This document shows, piece after piece, positions 37,376-46,335 of a DNA stretch of 64,000 nt. A program made the translations under genes and the position numbers. Positions within the stretch are counted from its first letter, which is position 1. Every line of letters starts with the position of its first letter. The notes below the pieces were generated by a model. The model made no database searches. It saw nothing but the letters and a program-made list of their open reading frames with translations, and was not told the DNA's origin. Source of the stretch: Flavobacteriales bacterium (GTDB lineage Bacteria; Bacteroidota; Bacteroidia; Flavobacteriales_F; PHOS-HE28). The DNA lies in the NCBI GenBank assembly GCA_016700415.1, contig CP065018.1, positions 1,550,001 through 1,614,000 of the forward strand, written 5' to 3'.

Positions 37376-39205
37376 GTGGTGACCACGCCTGATGCGGGAA
37401 CACCCGGAAGCATCACCCTCTGTGCAACTGACCCCGCGATCGACCTGTTCGGTGAACTTGGAGGAACACCTGATGCCGGTGGTGCCTGGACCGGGCCCAG
37501 CGCAGTGTCCGGCGGAGCCTTCGATCCCGCGACGATGAGCGCTGGCATATACACCTACACCATCAGCGTGCCGCTGCCGTGCGTGAACGTATCCAGCACC
37601 GTCACCGTGGCCGTGCAGGCACCACCGGACGCGGGCAGCGACGGTGCGCTCACACTTTGCATCAGCAGCCCGGCGAGCAACCTCTTCACATCCTTAGGCG
37701 GAAGTCCTGATGCAGGTGGAACATGGAGCGGACCCAGCGCGATCGCCGGTGGATCCTTCGACCCTGCTACCATGAACGCGGGTGACTACTCCTACACCGT
37801 GGCCGGCATTGCACCCTGCCCGGCGGATCAGGCGACAGTTTCTGTTGCCGTGGTGACCACGCCTGATGCGGGAACACCCGGAAGCATCACCCTCTGTGCA
37901 ACTGACCCCGCGATCGACCTGTTCGGTGAACTTGGAGGAACACCTGATGCCGGTGGTGCCTGGACCGGGCCCAGCACCGTGTCCGGCGGAGCCTTCGATC
38001 CCGCGACGATGAGCGCTGGCATATACACCTACACCATCAGCGTGCCGCTGCCGTGCGTGAACGTATCCAGCACCGTCACCGTGGCCGTGCAGGCGCCGCC
38101 CGATGCGGGCAGCGATGGTTCGCTCACGTTGTGCATCAGCAGTCCGACCAGCGATCTTTTCACGGCTTTGGGCGGAAGCCCCGACACCGGTGGAACATGG
38201 AGCGGACCCAGCGCGATCGCCGGTGGATCCTTCGACCCTGCTACCATGAACGCGGGTGACTACACCTACATAGTAGCCGGAACTTCACCCTGCCCAGCGG
38301 ATGCCGCAATTGTTACGGTGACCGTGGTCGCCACGCCAGATGCCGGAACACCTGGCAGCATCACGCTCTGTGCCTCCGATGTCGCCATCGATCTGTTCGG
38401 AGAGCTTGGCGGCACCCCTGATGCCGGTGGTGCTTGGGCCGGCCCCAGCACCGTGTCCGGCGGGCAGTTCGATCCGGCGACGATGAGCGCAGGCGTGTAC
38501 ACCTACACCATCAACGTACCACCACCTTGCGTGAACGTCTCCAGCACCGTCACCGTCGCCGTGCAAGCGCCGCCCAACGCGGGCAGCGACGGTTCGCTCA
38601 CGTTGTGCATCAGCAGTCCGGCCAGCGATCTCTACACGGCTTTGGGCGGAAGCCCCGATGCAGGTGGAACATGGAGCGGACCCAGCGCGATCGCCGGTGG
38701 ATCCTTCGATCCTGCTACCATGAACGCGGGTGACTACACCTACACAGTAGCAGGAACCTCGCCTTGCCCGGCGGATAACGCGGTGGTAACGGTGACCGTG
38801 GTCGCCACGCCAGATGCCGGAACACCTGGCAGCATCACGCTCTGTGCCTCCGATGTCGCCATCGATCTGTTCGGAGAGCTTGGCGGCACCCCTGATGCCG
38901 GTGGTGCTTGGGCGACCCAGCACCGTGTCCGGCGGGCAGTTCGATCCGGCGACGATGAGCGCTGGCGTGTACACCTACACCATCAACGTACCACCACCTT
39001 GCGTGAACGTCTCCAGCACCGTCACAGTCGCCGTGCAGGCGCCGCCCGATGCGGGCAGCGATGGTTCGCTCACGTTGTGCATCAGCAGTCCGGCCAGCGA
39101 TCTCTTCACGGCTTTGGGCGGAAGCCCCGACACCGGTGGAACATGGAGCGGACCCAGCGCGATCGCCGGTGGATCCTTCGACCCTGCTACCATGAACGCG
39201 GGTGA
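37376..39205 (+). CDS. Adhesin fragment 5: repeat units 22-28
   Basis: Genuine from about 37335 to 38911. Units alternate as 474-bp dimers. The frame is lost at GGGCGACCCAGC, where copies read GGGCCGGCCCCAGC; the last ~95 residues of the open frame are out of register. Confidence 0.55.
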   Translation: MVTTPDAGTPGSITLCATDPAIDLFGELGGTPDAGGAWTGPSAVSGGAFDPATMSAGIYTYTISVPLPCVNVSSTVTVAVQAPPDAGSDGALTLCISSPASNLFTSLGGSPDAGGTWSGPSAIAGGSFDPATMNAGDYSYTVAGIAPCPADQATVSVAVVTTPDAGTPGSITLCATDPAIDLFGELGGTPDAGGAWTGPSTVSGGAFDPATMSAGIYTYTISVPLPCVNVSSTVTVAVQAPPDAGSDGSLTLCISSPTSDLFTALGGSPDTGGTWSGPSAIAGGSFDPATMNAGDYTYIVAGTSPCPADAAIVTVTVVATPDAGTPGSITLCASDVAIDLFGELGGTPDAGGAWAGPSTVSGGQFDPATMSAGVYTYTINVPPPCVNVSSTVTVAVQAPPNAGSDGSLTLCISSPASDLYTALGGSPDAGGTWSGPSAIAGGSFDPATMNAGDYTYTVAGTSPCPADNAVVTVTVVATPDAGTPGSITLCASDVAIDLFGELGGTPDAGGAWATQHRVRRAVRSGDDERWRVHLHHQRTTTLRERLQHRHSRRAGAARCGQRWFAHVVHQQSGQRSLHGFGRKPRHRWNMERTQRDRRWILRPCYHERG

Positions 39206-42200
39206 CTACACCTACACAGTAGCAGGAATCTCGCCTTGCCCGGCGGATAACGCGGTGGTAACGGTGACCGTGGTCGCCGCACCTGATGCCGGAACACCCG
39301 GCAGCATCACGCTCTGTGCCTCCGATGTCGCCATCGATCTGTTCGGAGAGCTTGGCGGCACCCCTGATGCCGGTGGTGCTTGGGCCGGCCCCAGCACCGT
39401 GTCCGGCGGGCAGTTCGATCCGGCGACGATGAGCGCTGGCGTGTACACCTACACCATCAACGTACCACCACCTTGCGTGAACGTCTCCAGCACCGTCACA
39501 GTCGCCGTGCAGGCGCCGCCCGATGCGGGCAGCGATGGTTCGCTCACGTTGTGCATCAGCAGTCCGGCCAGCGATCTCTTCACGGCTTTGGGCGGAAGCC
39601 CCGACACCGGTGGAACATGGAGCGGACCCAGCGCGATCACCGGCGGGTCCTTCGACCCTGCTACCATGAACGCGGGTGACTACACCTACACAGTAGCAGG
39701 AATCTCGCCTTGCCCGGCGGATAACGCGGTGGTAACGGTGACCGTGGTCGCCGCACCTGATGCCGGAACACCCGGCAGCATCACGCTCTGTGCCTCCGAT
39801 GTCGCCATCGATCTGTTCGGAGAGCTTGGTGGCACCCCTGATGCCGGTGGTGCTTGGGCCGGCCCCAGCACCGTGTCCGGCGGGCAGTTCGATCCGGCGA
39901 CGATGAGCGCTGGCGTGTACACCTACACCATCAACGTACCACCGCCTTGCGTGAACGTCTCCAGCACCGTTACCGTGGCCGTGCAAGCGCCGCCCGATGC
40001 AGGCAGCGATGGTGTACTCACACTCTGCATCAGCAGTCCGGCCAGCGATCTCTTCGCCGCCTTGGGCGGAAGCCCCGACCCCGGTGGAACATGGAGCGGA
40101 CCGAGCGCGGTCACCGGCGGACAATTTGACCCCGCCACCATGAATGCGGGCGATTACACATACACCGTGGCCGGAAACTCTCCCTGCCCGGCGGACAATG
40201 CAGTGGCAACGGTGACTGTTTCAACCGAACCGGATCCCGGTGACGACGACATCCTCAATCTCTGTGCAGCCGGTGATCCATTGGACCTGTTCCCCGTGCT
40301 TGGTGGGGCTGACATTGGTGGAAGTTGGACCGGCCCTTCCGGTGGTTCGTTCAATGGGACCTTCATTCCCGGCACATCCGCTGCGGGCAACTATACCTAC
40401 ACCATCCCGGGGGCCGCCCCTTGCCCGTCGGTCAGTGCCGTTCTCTCAGTGAACGTGGTGAGCAACGCGGATGCGGGCGGGGACGGCTCCATTGCGCTCT
40501 GTTCCTCTGCGGATGCGATCTCCCTCTTCACCCGCTTGCAGGGTACCCCGGATACGGGCGGCGATTGGCTCGCGCCTAACGGAAGTCCGTTCAGTGGAAC
40601 ATTCAATGCTTTGTCGGATGCCACAGGAATGTACACGTATGTGGTCATCGTACCGACCCCCTGCGTGAACGACACGGCCCAAGTACTGGTGGACGTGACC
40701 TTGGCGGTCGATGCGGGGATCGACAGCATGATCACGCTTTGTTCGAGCAACGCAGCGATCGACCTGATGAGCCAATTAGGCGGTTCCCCGGATGAAGGCG
40801 GCACATGGAGCGGCCCGGGAGGTACAAGCAGTCAGACCTTCTATCCGGCATCCGGGACACCCGGGAATTACACGTACACCGTGCAAGGAACAGCACCGTG
40901 CCCCAATGCCACCGCCAACATCACGATCGCGGTGAACCGCATGCCGGACGCAGGCACCAATGGTTCCCTATCGCTATGCCCGGAGGCGGCTGCCACGAAC
41001 ATGTTCGCATCCCTTGGTGGCGCCCCGGACACCGGCGGAACGTGGACCTCGCCGGGCGGAATTCCACATAGCAACATGTTCGATCCGGCGACCGACTTGC
41101 CAGGAACATACACCTACACTGTTTCCGGAACGGCCCCTTGTCCGGACGATCATTCCACGGCAACGGTACACATCTTCTTTGTGCCACTGCCTAACGCCGG
41201 AAGCGATGCGGTAAGCTGCACCTTGGGCGGCCAGTTGAACGCCACGGGTACATGGAGCACGGGACAATGGAGTGGCGCTTCAGGGACGACCATCACAGAT
41301 AACGATTCCGCATCCACCACTATCTCTGCCAACGCAGGCGGGGCCTATGACTTCGTCTGGAGCACCGTCAGTGCCGAAGGTTGCGCCAGCGCGGACACGG
41401 TGCGGATCACTTTCACGGGTGCGATCCTCCCCTCCACCATCGTCACTGAAACCCTGTGCAACGGATCATGCGACGGCACAGCGAGCGCCACGGCCGTCGG
41501 CGGAAACGTGGACAGCACAGGATACAGCTACCAATGGTCGGCAGGCACCGGGGGCAACACGCCCTTGGGCACCGGTTTCTGCGCCGGCAACTATTCGGTG
41601 ACCGTTCTGGACACCAACGGCTGCGCTGCCACCAGCAACTTCACAATAATCGAACCCGTGCCGTTGGAGATCGACCTGATCACCACCACGGACGCTTTGT
41701 GCCCCGGCAGTTGCGACGGCACTATCCTGATCACCGATCCGGAAGGCACACAGTACAGCATGGACAACGGTAGCACTTCGCAAACCGCGAACCTCTTCAC
41801 CGGCATCTGCCCCGGGGCCTACACGGTGACCATGTTCAATGCCAATGGGTGCAGCGCCACCGGCACGGCGATCATCGGCAGCCCGGAACCGGTGCGGGCG
41901 GGCTTCTCCGTGCATCCGGACACGCTCTTCATCAACGACCCGACCGCTGCGTTCACCAACACATCCAGTGCGAATGCGACCCAATTCCTCTGGGATTTCG
42001 GCGATGGCACGACCAGTACGGAGATCAACCCGGTACACGATTTCCCCATGGGTAATGCGGAGGTGTATGAGGTCTGCCTCACGGCGATGACCGACAATGG
42101 CTGCCCGGACATCCATTGCGTGCCGTTGCCGGTCCTCGAACTTCCTTCGATCTTCGTACCCAATGCGTTCACTCCGGACGGTGATGGCAGGAATGACGTG

Positions 42201-42425
42201 TTCAGCGTCCAAGGCACGGGGATCATCGCCCACGGCTTCAGCTTCATGATCTTCAACCGCTGGGGCGAAAGGATCTTCGACACCACGGACCCCACGGCCA
42301 GCTGGGACGGCAAGTTGAACGGTTCATTGGTGAAGAGCGATGTGTATGTGTGGAAGGTGACCGCCTACTTCTTCAACAGCATCGAGCCTTTCGAGGCAAC
42401 CGGGCATGTGACCCTCTTGAAGTAA
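38814..42425 (+). CDS. Adhesin fragment 6: repeat units 28-37 and C-terminal sorting region
   Basis: Genuine from about 38912. Units 29-33 are near-identical copies and units 34-37 are divergent. The array is followed by a spacer, two SprB-type repeats (TETLCNGSCDGTASATAVGG and TTDALCPGSCDGTILITD), a PKD domain (FLWDFGDGTTSTEINPVHDF) and the CHU_C/type B sorting domain ending in GHVTLLK. This part alone lacks a signal peptide, so it could not be exported as a separate protein. Confidence 0.65.
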   Translation: MPEHLAASRSVPPMSPSICSESLAAPLMPVVLGRPSTVSGGQFDPATMSAGVYTYTINVPPPCVNVSSTVTVAVQAPPDAGSDGSLTLCISSPASDLFTALGGSPDTGGTWSGPSAIAGGSFDPATMNAGDYTYTVAGISPCPADNAVVTVTVVAAPDAGTPGSITLCASDVAIDLFGELGGTPDAGGAWAGPSTVSGGQFDPATMSAGVYTYTINVPPPCVNVSSTVTVAVQAPPDAGSDGSLTLCISSPASDLFTALGGSPDTGGTWSGPSAITGGSFDPATMNAGDYTYTVAGISPCPADNAVVTVTVVAAPDAGTPGSITLCASDVAIDLFGELGGTPDAGGAWAGPSTVSGGQFDPATMSAGVYTYTINVPPPCVNVSSTVTVAVQAPPDAGSDGVLTLCISSPASDLFAALGGSPDPGGTWSGPSAVTGGQFDPATMNAGDYTYTVAGNSPCPADNAVATVTVSTEPDPGDDDILNLCAAGDPLDLFPVLGGADIGGSWTGPSGGSFNGTFIPGTSAAGNYTYTIPGAAPCPSVSAVLSVNVVSNADAGGDGSIALCSSADAISLFTRLQGTPDTGGDWLAPNGSPFSGTFNALSDATGMYTYVVIVPTPCVNDTAQVLVDVTLAVDAGIDSMITLCSSNAAIDLMSQLGGSPDEGGTWSGPGGTSSQTFYPASGTPGNYTYTVQGTAPCPNATANITIAVNRMPDAGTNGSLSLCPEAAATNMFASLGGAPDTGGTWTSPGGIPHSNMFDPATDLPGTYTYTVSGTAPCPDDHSTATVHIFFVPLPNAGSDAVSCTLGGQLNATGTWSTGQWSGASGTTITDNDSASTTISANAGGAYDFVWSTVSAEGCASADTVRITFTGAILPSTIVTETLCNGSCDGTASATAVGGNVDSTGYSYQWSAGTGGNTPLGTGFCAGNYSVTVLDTNGCAATSNFTIIEPVPLEIDLITTTDALCPGSCDGTILITDPEGTQYSMDNGSTSQTANLFTGICPGAYTVTMFNANGCSATGTAIIGSPEPVRAGFSVHPDTLFINDPTAAFTNTSSANATQFLWDFGDGTTSTEINPVHDFPMGNAEVYEVCLTAMTDNGCPDIHCVPLPVLELPSIFVPNAFTPDGDGRNDVFSVQGTGIIAHGFSFMIFNRWGERIFDTTDPTASWDGKLNGSLVKSDVYVWKVTAYFFNSIEPFEATGHVTLLK

Positions 42426-42505
42426 GCGCCAATTCGCTCAACCGTGGCGGGCCTTCCTGTTCCGGTGCCCTAAATTGCGGGTCCGAAAAAATGCAGGGAC
42501 CCTTG

Positions 42506-43978
42506 ATGACCGAGTTCATCCTGAACGATCGTACGATCCGCACTAGCGCCGAACCCGGCACCACACTGCTGGACGTGATCCGCTACCACGAGCATCTTCC
42601 GGGCACCAAGATCGGCTGCCGCGAAGGCGACTGCGGAGCTTGCACCGTGCTCATGGGCACGCTGCGCAACGACCGCGTGGAATACCGCTCGATGACCTCC
42701 TGCCTATTGGCCTTGGCCAATGTACATGGTAAGCACATCGTGACAGTGGAAGGTCTCACCGATCCTTTGGAACACGGTGCGGGCGTGGAAAAGCTAAGCC
42801 CCGTGCAACAGGCGATGGTGGACCAGGGAGCCACGCAATGCGGTATTTGCACACCGGGCTTCGTGGTCTCGTTGAGCGGCTGTTGCCTTTCACATGAAGT
42901 CGTGACGCCGGAACTCGCCGTGCGCTCCATCGACGGCAACATCTGTAGGTGTACGGGCTACAAAAGCATCGAGCGCGCAGCCGCGGATGTCGCGGAGCAA
43001 CTGGCCAAGAAGAATGTGGAGGACCCTGTGGCCTGGAGCGTCGCAAATGGCTTTGTTCCCGGCTACTTCTCGGAAATCGGAGAACGGCTGCGAGCGCTGG
43101 TAGGCGCGCCGGACAACGGACAACGGACAACTGACAACGCGGCCCTTCTTTCCGGCGGCACCGACCTCTACGTGCAGAAACACGACACCATGCACCATGC
43201 ACCGATCCGTTCGGTGTTCAACGACGAAGGCTTGAAGGGCATCCGCATCGAGGGCGATGAATGCGTCATCGGCGGGGCCATCGTTGCGAACGACCTCTTG
43301 GCTTCGAAAGAACTTCGCGAGCGCTTCCCGAATTTGGAAAAGCACGTACTGCTCGTGAGCTCTACGCCAATTCGCAACATGGGCACACTGGCTGGGAATT
43401 TCGTGAACGCCTCGCCCATCGGTGACCTCACCGCCTTCTTCATCGCGCTCGACAGCACGATTACGCTGGAGCGCAGCGCGGGCGGTGTCACCCCGGCCTC
43501 GAGCCGGGGTCGCGCACATGATGCACGATTTCTGAAACTCAAAGACCTCTACAAAGGCTACAAGGATCTTGATAAATCTCCGGAAGAGATCCTCACATCC
43601 GTTCGTTTCAAACTGCCCACGCAGCACACGCGCTTCAACTTCGAGAAAGTGAGCAAGCGGACCTACTTGGACATTGCCAGCGTGAACAGCGCGATCCGGC
43701 TGGAGATGGACGGACACACGATCCGCGAAGCTTTCATAAGCGCCGGTGGCGTGGCGCCCGTGCCGAAATTCCTCACGAACACCGCCGCCTTCCTTGCGGG
43801 AAAAGAGGCATCACCGGAGACCGTACGCAACGCCGTGGCCGTGATGAACGATGAGATCGCGCCGATCAGCGATGCGCGCGGCACCGCGGATTACAAACGT
43901 CTCTTGTTGCGCCAATTGTTCTTTGCGCATTTCATGGTGCTCTTCCCGGAGCGGTTCAAACTGAAGGAACTGGTATGA
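42506..43978 (+). CDS. xdhA: Xanthine dehydrogenase small subunit (2Fe-2S and FAD domains)
   Basis: A 490-aa subunit that takes electrons from the molybdenum subunit during oxidation of hypoxanthine and xanthine to urate. Residues 1-75 form a plant-type ferredoxin domain (KIGCREGDCGACTVL). Residues ~80-165 form the second 2Fe-2S domain (QCGICTPGFVVS and CRCTGYKSI). From ~205 it is a CO-dehydrogenase-type FAD domain (LLSGGTDLYVQKHD, TPIRNMGTLAGNFVNASPIGD). Between the domains lie two in-frame oddities: a GACAAC low-complexity run (43111-43138) and a CCCCGGC/GCCGGGG palindrome (43490-43510). The start at 42506 (MTEFILNDR) matches the family; ATG 42491 is an alternative. The stop overlaps xdhB by four bases. 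Confidence 0.93.
   Translation: MTEFILNDRTIRTSAEPGTTLLDVIRYHEHLPGTKIGCREGDCGACTVLMGTLRNDRVEYRSMTSCLLALANVHGKHIVTVEGLTDPLEHGAGVEKLSPVQQAMVDQGATQCGICTPGFVVSLSGCCLSHEVVTPELAVRSIDGNICRCTGYKSIERAAADVAEQLAKKNVEDPVAWSVANGFVPGYFSEIGERLRALVGAPDNGQRTTDNAALLSGGTDLYVQKHDTMHHAPIRSVFNDEGLKGIRIEGDECVIGGAIVANDLLASKELRERFPNLEKHVLLVSSTPIRNMGTLAGNFVNASPIGDLTAFFIALDSTITLERSAGGVTPASSRGRAHDARFLKLKDLYKGYKDLDKSPEEILTSVRFKLPTQHTRFNFEKVSKRTYLDIASVNSAIRLEMDGHTIREAFISAGGVAPVPKFLTNTAAFLAGKEASPETVRNAVAVMNDEIAPISDARGTADYKRLLLRQLFFAHFMVLFPERFKLKELV
43111..43138 (+). repeat. In-frame GACAAC low-complexity repeat inside xdhA
   Basis: Four degenerate GGACAAC units encode DNGQRTTDN in the linker between the iron-sulfur and FAD domains. 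The same word forms the repeats at 55727-55755 and 55918-55949. Confidence 0.6.
43490..43510 (+). repeat. Intragenic palindrome in xdhA
   Basis: CCCCGGC, five-base loop CTCGA, GCCGGGG, with an extra outer A-T pair. It is translated in frame as part of TPASSRG within the FAD domain, at what should be a surface loop. Confidence 0.65.
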
Positions 43979-46329
43979 AGACGAGCGGCAAGAAAGGAGC
44001 GCAACGCACCATCCCGGATATGGAAGCCTCAACAGCAAACGGCACAAACGGATCTGACATTGGTTCTTCAACGGCAAGCATGAAGAACGTGGATAGCGCG
44101 TTCCACGTCACGGGGCGTTCGATCTACTTGGATGACATCCCCGTGCAACAAGGCACATTGTATGCGCTGCCATACGATGCGCCCTCGGCCCATGCGCACG
44201 TTAAACAGCTCGACTTGAACAAGGCGTTGGCCGTTCCCGGCGTCGTGCGGATCCTCACCTACAAGGACGTTCCGGGCGAGAACCAGATCGGAGGCATCAT
44301 TCCGGATGAACCGCTTTTCGTTGAAAAAGAGATCCATTTCTGGGGCATGCCTGTTGCGCTCATCATCGCGACTTCTGAAGATGTTGCGAGGCAAGCACGA
44401 AAGCTCATCAGCATCGAATTGGAAGAGTTGCCTGTGATCACCGATCCGCGCGAGGCACGTGCGAAAGGCGAGCTGATCATTCCACCGCGCAGATTCCAAC
44501 TTGGCGATACAAAGAAGGCGTGGGACAAATGCGCGCACGTCTTCGAAGGCCGCGCGGATACCAACGGACAAGAGCACCTCTACATCGAAACGCAAGGCGC
44601 GTACGCCTATCCAACTGAGCATGGCAGCATTCGAATCAGCAGTAGCACACAAGGTCCAACTGCAGTGCAGAAAACCGTTGCGCGTGTGTTAGGCGTGCCC
44701 ATGCACAAAGTTGAAGTGGACGTTACCCGTTTGGGCGGCGGCTTCGGCGGGAAAGAAGATCAGGCATCCGCATGGGCGGCATTGGTGGCCATGGCCGCGT
44801 TCGTGTTGAAGAAACCGATAAAGTTCAGCATGCACCGCATGGACGACATGCGCATGACCGGTAAGCGGCATCCGTACAGCAGCGACTTCAAGATCGGCTT
44901 CGACAAGGACCTGAAGATCGTGGCCTACGAAGCCACGTTCCACCAGAACGCCGGTGCTTCAGCGGACCTCTCCCCTGCCGTGATGGAGCGGACACTCTTC
45001 CACGCGACCAACGCCTACCACGTCCCGAACGTGGATGTGACAGCGTATTGCTGCCGCACGAACCTGCCGCCCAACACGGCTTTTCGCGGGTTTGGTGGAC
45101 CGCAGGGCATGTTCGTGATGGAAGCTGCCATCGCGAAAGCCGCGCAGGAACTGGGTGTGGGCGCACGCGAGATCCAGAAGCGCAATTTGATCAAGGAAGG
45201 CAGTGAGTTCAGCTATGGCCAGATCGCCGACCATGTCTTGGCGAAAGAAGCTTGGGAGTTGGCTGAAAAGACCTTCGACTTCGACAAGCAGCAAGCGGAG
45301 ATCGATGCCTTCAACGCGAAGACCGAGACGCACAAGAAGGGCATGGCGATCATGCCGATCTGTTTCGGGATCTCGTTCACAAACACGCCGATGAACCATG
45401 CGCGAGCGCTGGTGCATGTGTACCAGGACGGCAGCGTGGGCGTAAGCACCGGTGGCGTGGAGATGGGCCAGGGTCTTAACACCAAAATGGTGCAAGTGGC
45501 GGCGGCAGTTTTCGGCATCGGCATGGAACGCATCAAGCTGGAAAGCACCAACACCACACGCGTTGCGAACACCAGTCCCAGCGCCGCAAGCGCTACGGCG
45601 GACCTGAACGGCAAAGCGCTGGAGATCGGCTGCAACGCCATTCTGGAGCGCATTAAAGAGAAGGCATCAAGGATCCTCAAGAGCAAACCGGAAGCGATCA
45701 CGATCGAAAATGAAGCAGTGCTCAACAACGGAAAAACCACAGACATCGACTGGAAACAGCTGGTATACCAATGCCACTGGGATCGTGTGAACCTCAGCGA
45801 GAGCGGCCACTACGCCACGCCGAACATTCATTACGACAAAGCGAAGGAGAAAGGCCATCCGTTCGCTTACCACGTCTATGGCACCGCAGCTGTGATGGTC
45901 ACGGTGGATTGCATTCGTGGCACTTACGTTGTGGATGCAGTGAAGCTGGTCCACGACTTCGGCAAACGCATGAACGACGCGGTGGACATCGGCCAGATCG
46001 AAGGCGGCGTGGTGCAAGGCCTCGGCTGGATGACGATGGAGGAGATCGTCTACAACGACAAAGGCAAGCTCCTCAGCAACGCGCTGAGCACGTACAAGGT
46101 GCCGGACATCCACAGCGTGCCGAAGGAGATCACGATCGAGGCGCTACCGACCGACGGCCATCCGCTGGCCATCCGCCGCAGCAAGGCCGTGGGTGAACCG
46201 CCGTTGATGTATGGGATCGGGGTGTACTTCGCGATCCAGAACGCGATCAAAGCCTTCCGGCCGGATGCACGCATGGTGTTCGACGCGCCGTACACGCCGG
46301 AGAAGGTCCTAATGTCATTCTATGCATAG
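43975..46329 (+). CDS. xdhB: Xanthine dehydrogenase molybdopterin-binding subunit
   Basis: A 784-aa catalytic subunit holding the molybdenum cofactor. It shows the aldehyde oxidase/xanthine dehydrogenase hammerhead domain (~30-150) and the Mo-binding core, with RLGGGFGGKEDQASAWA (~253), the substrate-site segment NTAFRGFGGPQGMFVME (~365), VSTGGVEMGQGLNTKM (~490) and the late KAVGEPPLMYGIGVYFA motif with the catalytic glutamate (~740). Translation is coupled to xdhA by an ATGA overlap. XdhC, the cofactor-insertion protein, is encoded 8 kb away at the other end of the urate locus. Confidence 0.95.
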   Translation: MKTSGKKGAQRTIPDMEASTANGTNGSDIGSSTASMKNVDSAFHVTGRSIYLDDIPVQQGTLYALPYDAPSAHAHVKQLDLNKALAVPGVVRILTYKDVPGENQIGGIIPDEPLFVEKEIHFWGMPVALIIATSEDVARQARKLISIELEELPVITDPREARAKGELIIPPRRFQLGDTKKAWDKCAHVFEGRADTNGQEHLYIETQGAYAYPTEHGSIRISSSTQGPTAVQKTVARVLGVPMHKVEVDVTRLGGGFGGKEDQASAWAALVAMAAFVLKKPIKFSMHRMDDMRMTGKRHPYSSDFKIGFDKDLKIVAYEATFHQNAGASADLSPAVMERTLFHATNAYHVPNVDVTAYCCRTNLPPNTAFRGFGGPQGMFVMEAAIAKAAQELGVGAREIQKRNLIKEGSEFSYGQIADHVLAKEAWELAEKTFDFDKQQAEIDAFNAKTETHKKGMAIMPICFGISFTNTPMNHARALVHVYQDGSVGVSTGGVEMGQGLNTKMVQVAAAVFGIGMERIKLESTNTTRVANTSPSAASATADLNGKALEIGCNAILERIKEKASRILKSKPEAITIENEAVLNNGKTTDIDWKQLVYQCHWDRVNLSESGHYATPNIHYDKAKEKGHPFAYHVYGTAAVMVTVDCIRGTYVVDAVKLVHDFGKRMNDAVDIGQIEGGVVQGLGWMTMEEIVYNDKGKLLSNALSTYKVPDIHSVPKEITIEALPTDGHPLAIRRSKAVGEPPLMYGIGVYFAIQNAIKAFRPDARMVFDAPYTPEKVLMSFYA

Positions 46330-46335
46330 GCGCGC

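Larger units (their letters stand above)
32405..41190 (+). repeat. Tandem array of 37 units, ~237 bp each, inside the giant adhesin
   Basis: Each unit follows the plan P-D-A-G-T-D-G, then LC, then LGGTPDAGGTW, then PATMSAGAYVYTV, then CP. Two cysteines per unit are well placed to form a disulfide or to cross-link neighbours. Units pair into 474-bp dimers, and larger blocks are duplicated: sequence around 33630-34570 recurs 948 bases later, and sequence around 38926-39400 recurs 474 bases later. The edge units (1, 17 and 34-37) are the most divergent, as expected for arrays that grow and shrink by recombination in the middle. Confidence 0.9.
30277..42425 (+). pseudogene. Giant T9SS adhesin (~4050 codons) with 37 tandem repeats, interrupted by seven indels
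   Basis: Read across the breaks this is one gene. It encodes a signal peptide, CUB-like domain, PKD domain, P-domain, a GDGW-type domain (YELWLYDIFGDGWTNNSY), 37 tandem units of ~79 aa, two SprB-type repeats, a PKD domain and a CHU_C/type B sorting domain (IFVPNAFTPDGDGRNDVFSV). The indels, found by comparing each site with its sister repeats, are: +1 in a G-run at 33612-33615, -1 at ~35084, -1 at ~35215, -4 at ~35390-35397, -2 at ~35514, +2 at ~37330-37334 and -2 at ~38912. After each one the repeat protein resumes in another frame, so selection has acted on an intact frame until recently. Either the gene is newly broken or the assembled sequence is wrong in this hard-to-polish array. Confidence 0.75.

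Noticed and set aside
38835..40124. Long minus-strand frames through the adhesin array, repeating every 474 bases
   Set aside because: Periodic antisense shadows produced by the repeat units themselves.
32405..41190. Regular repeats considered as a CRISPR array
   Set aside because: Units are ~237 bp, contiguous, protein coding and lack unique spacers.
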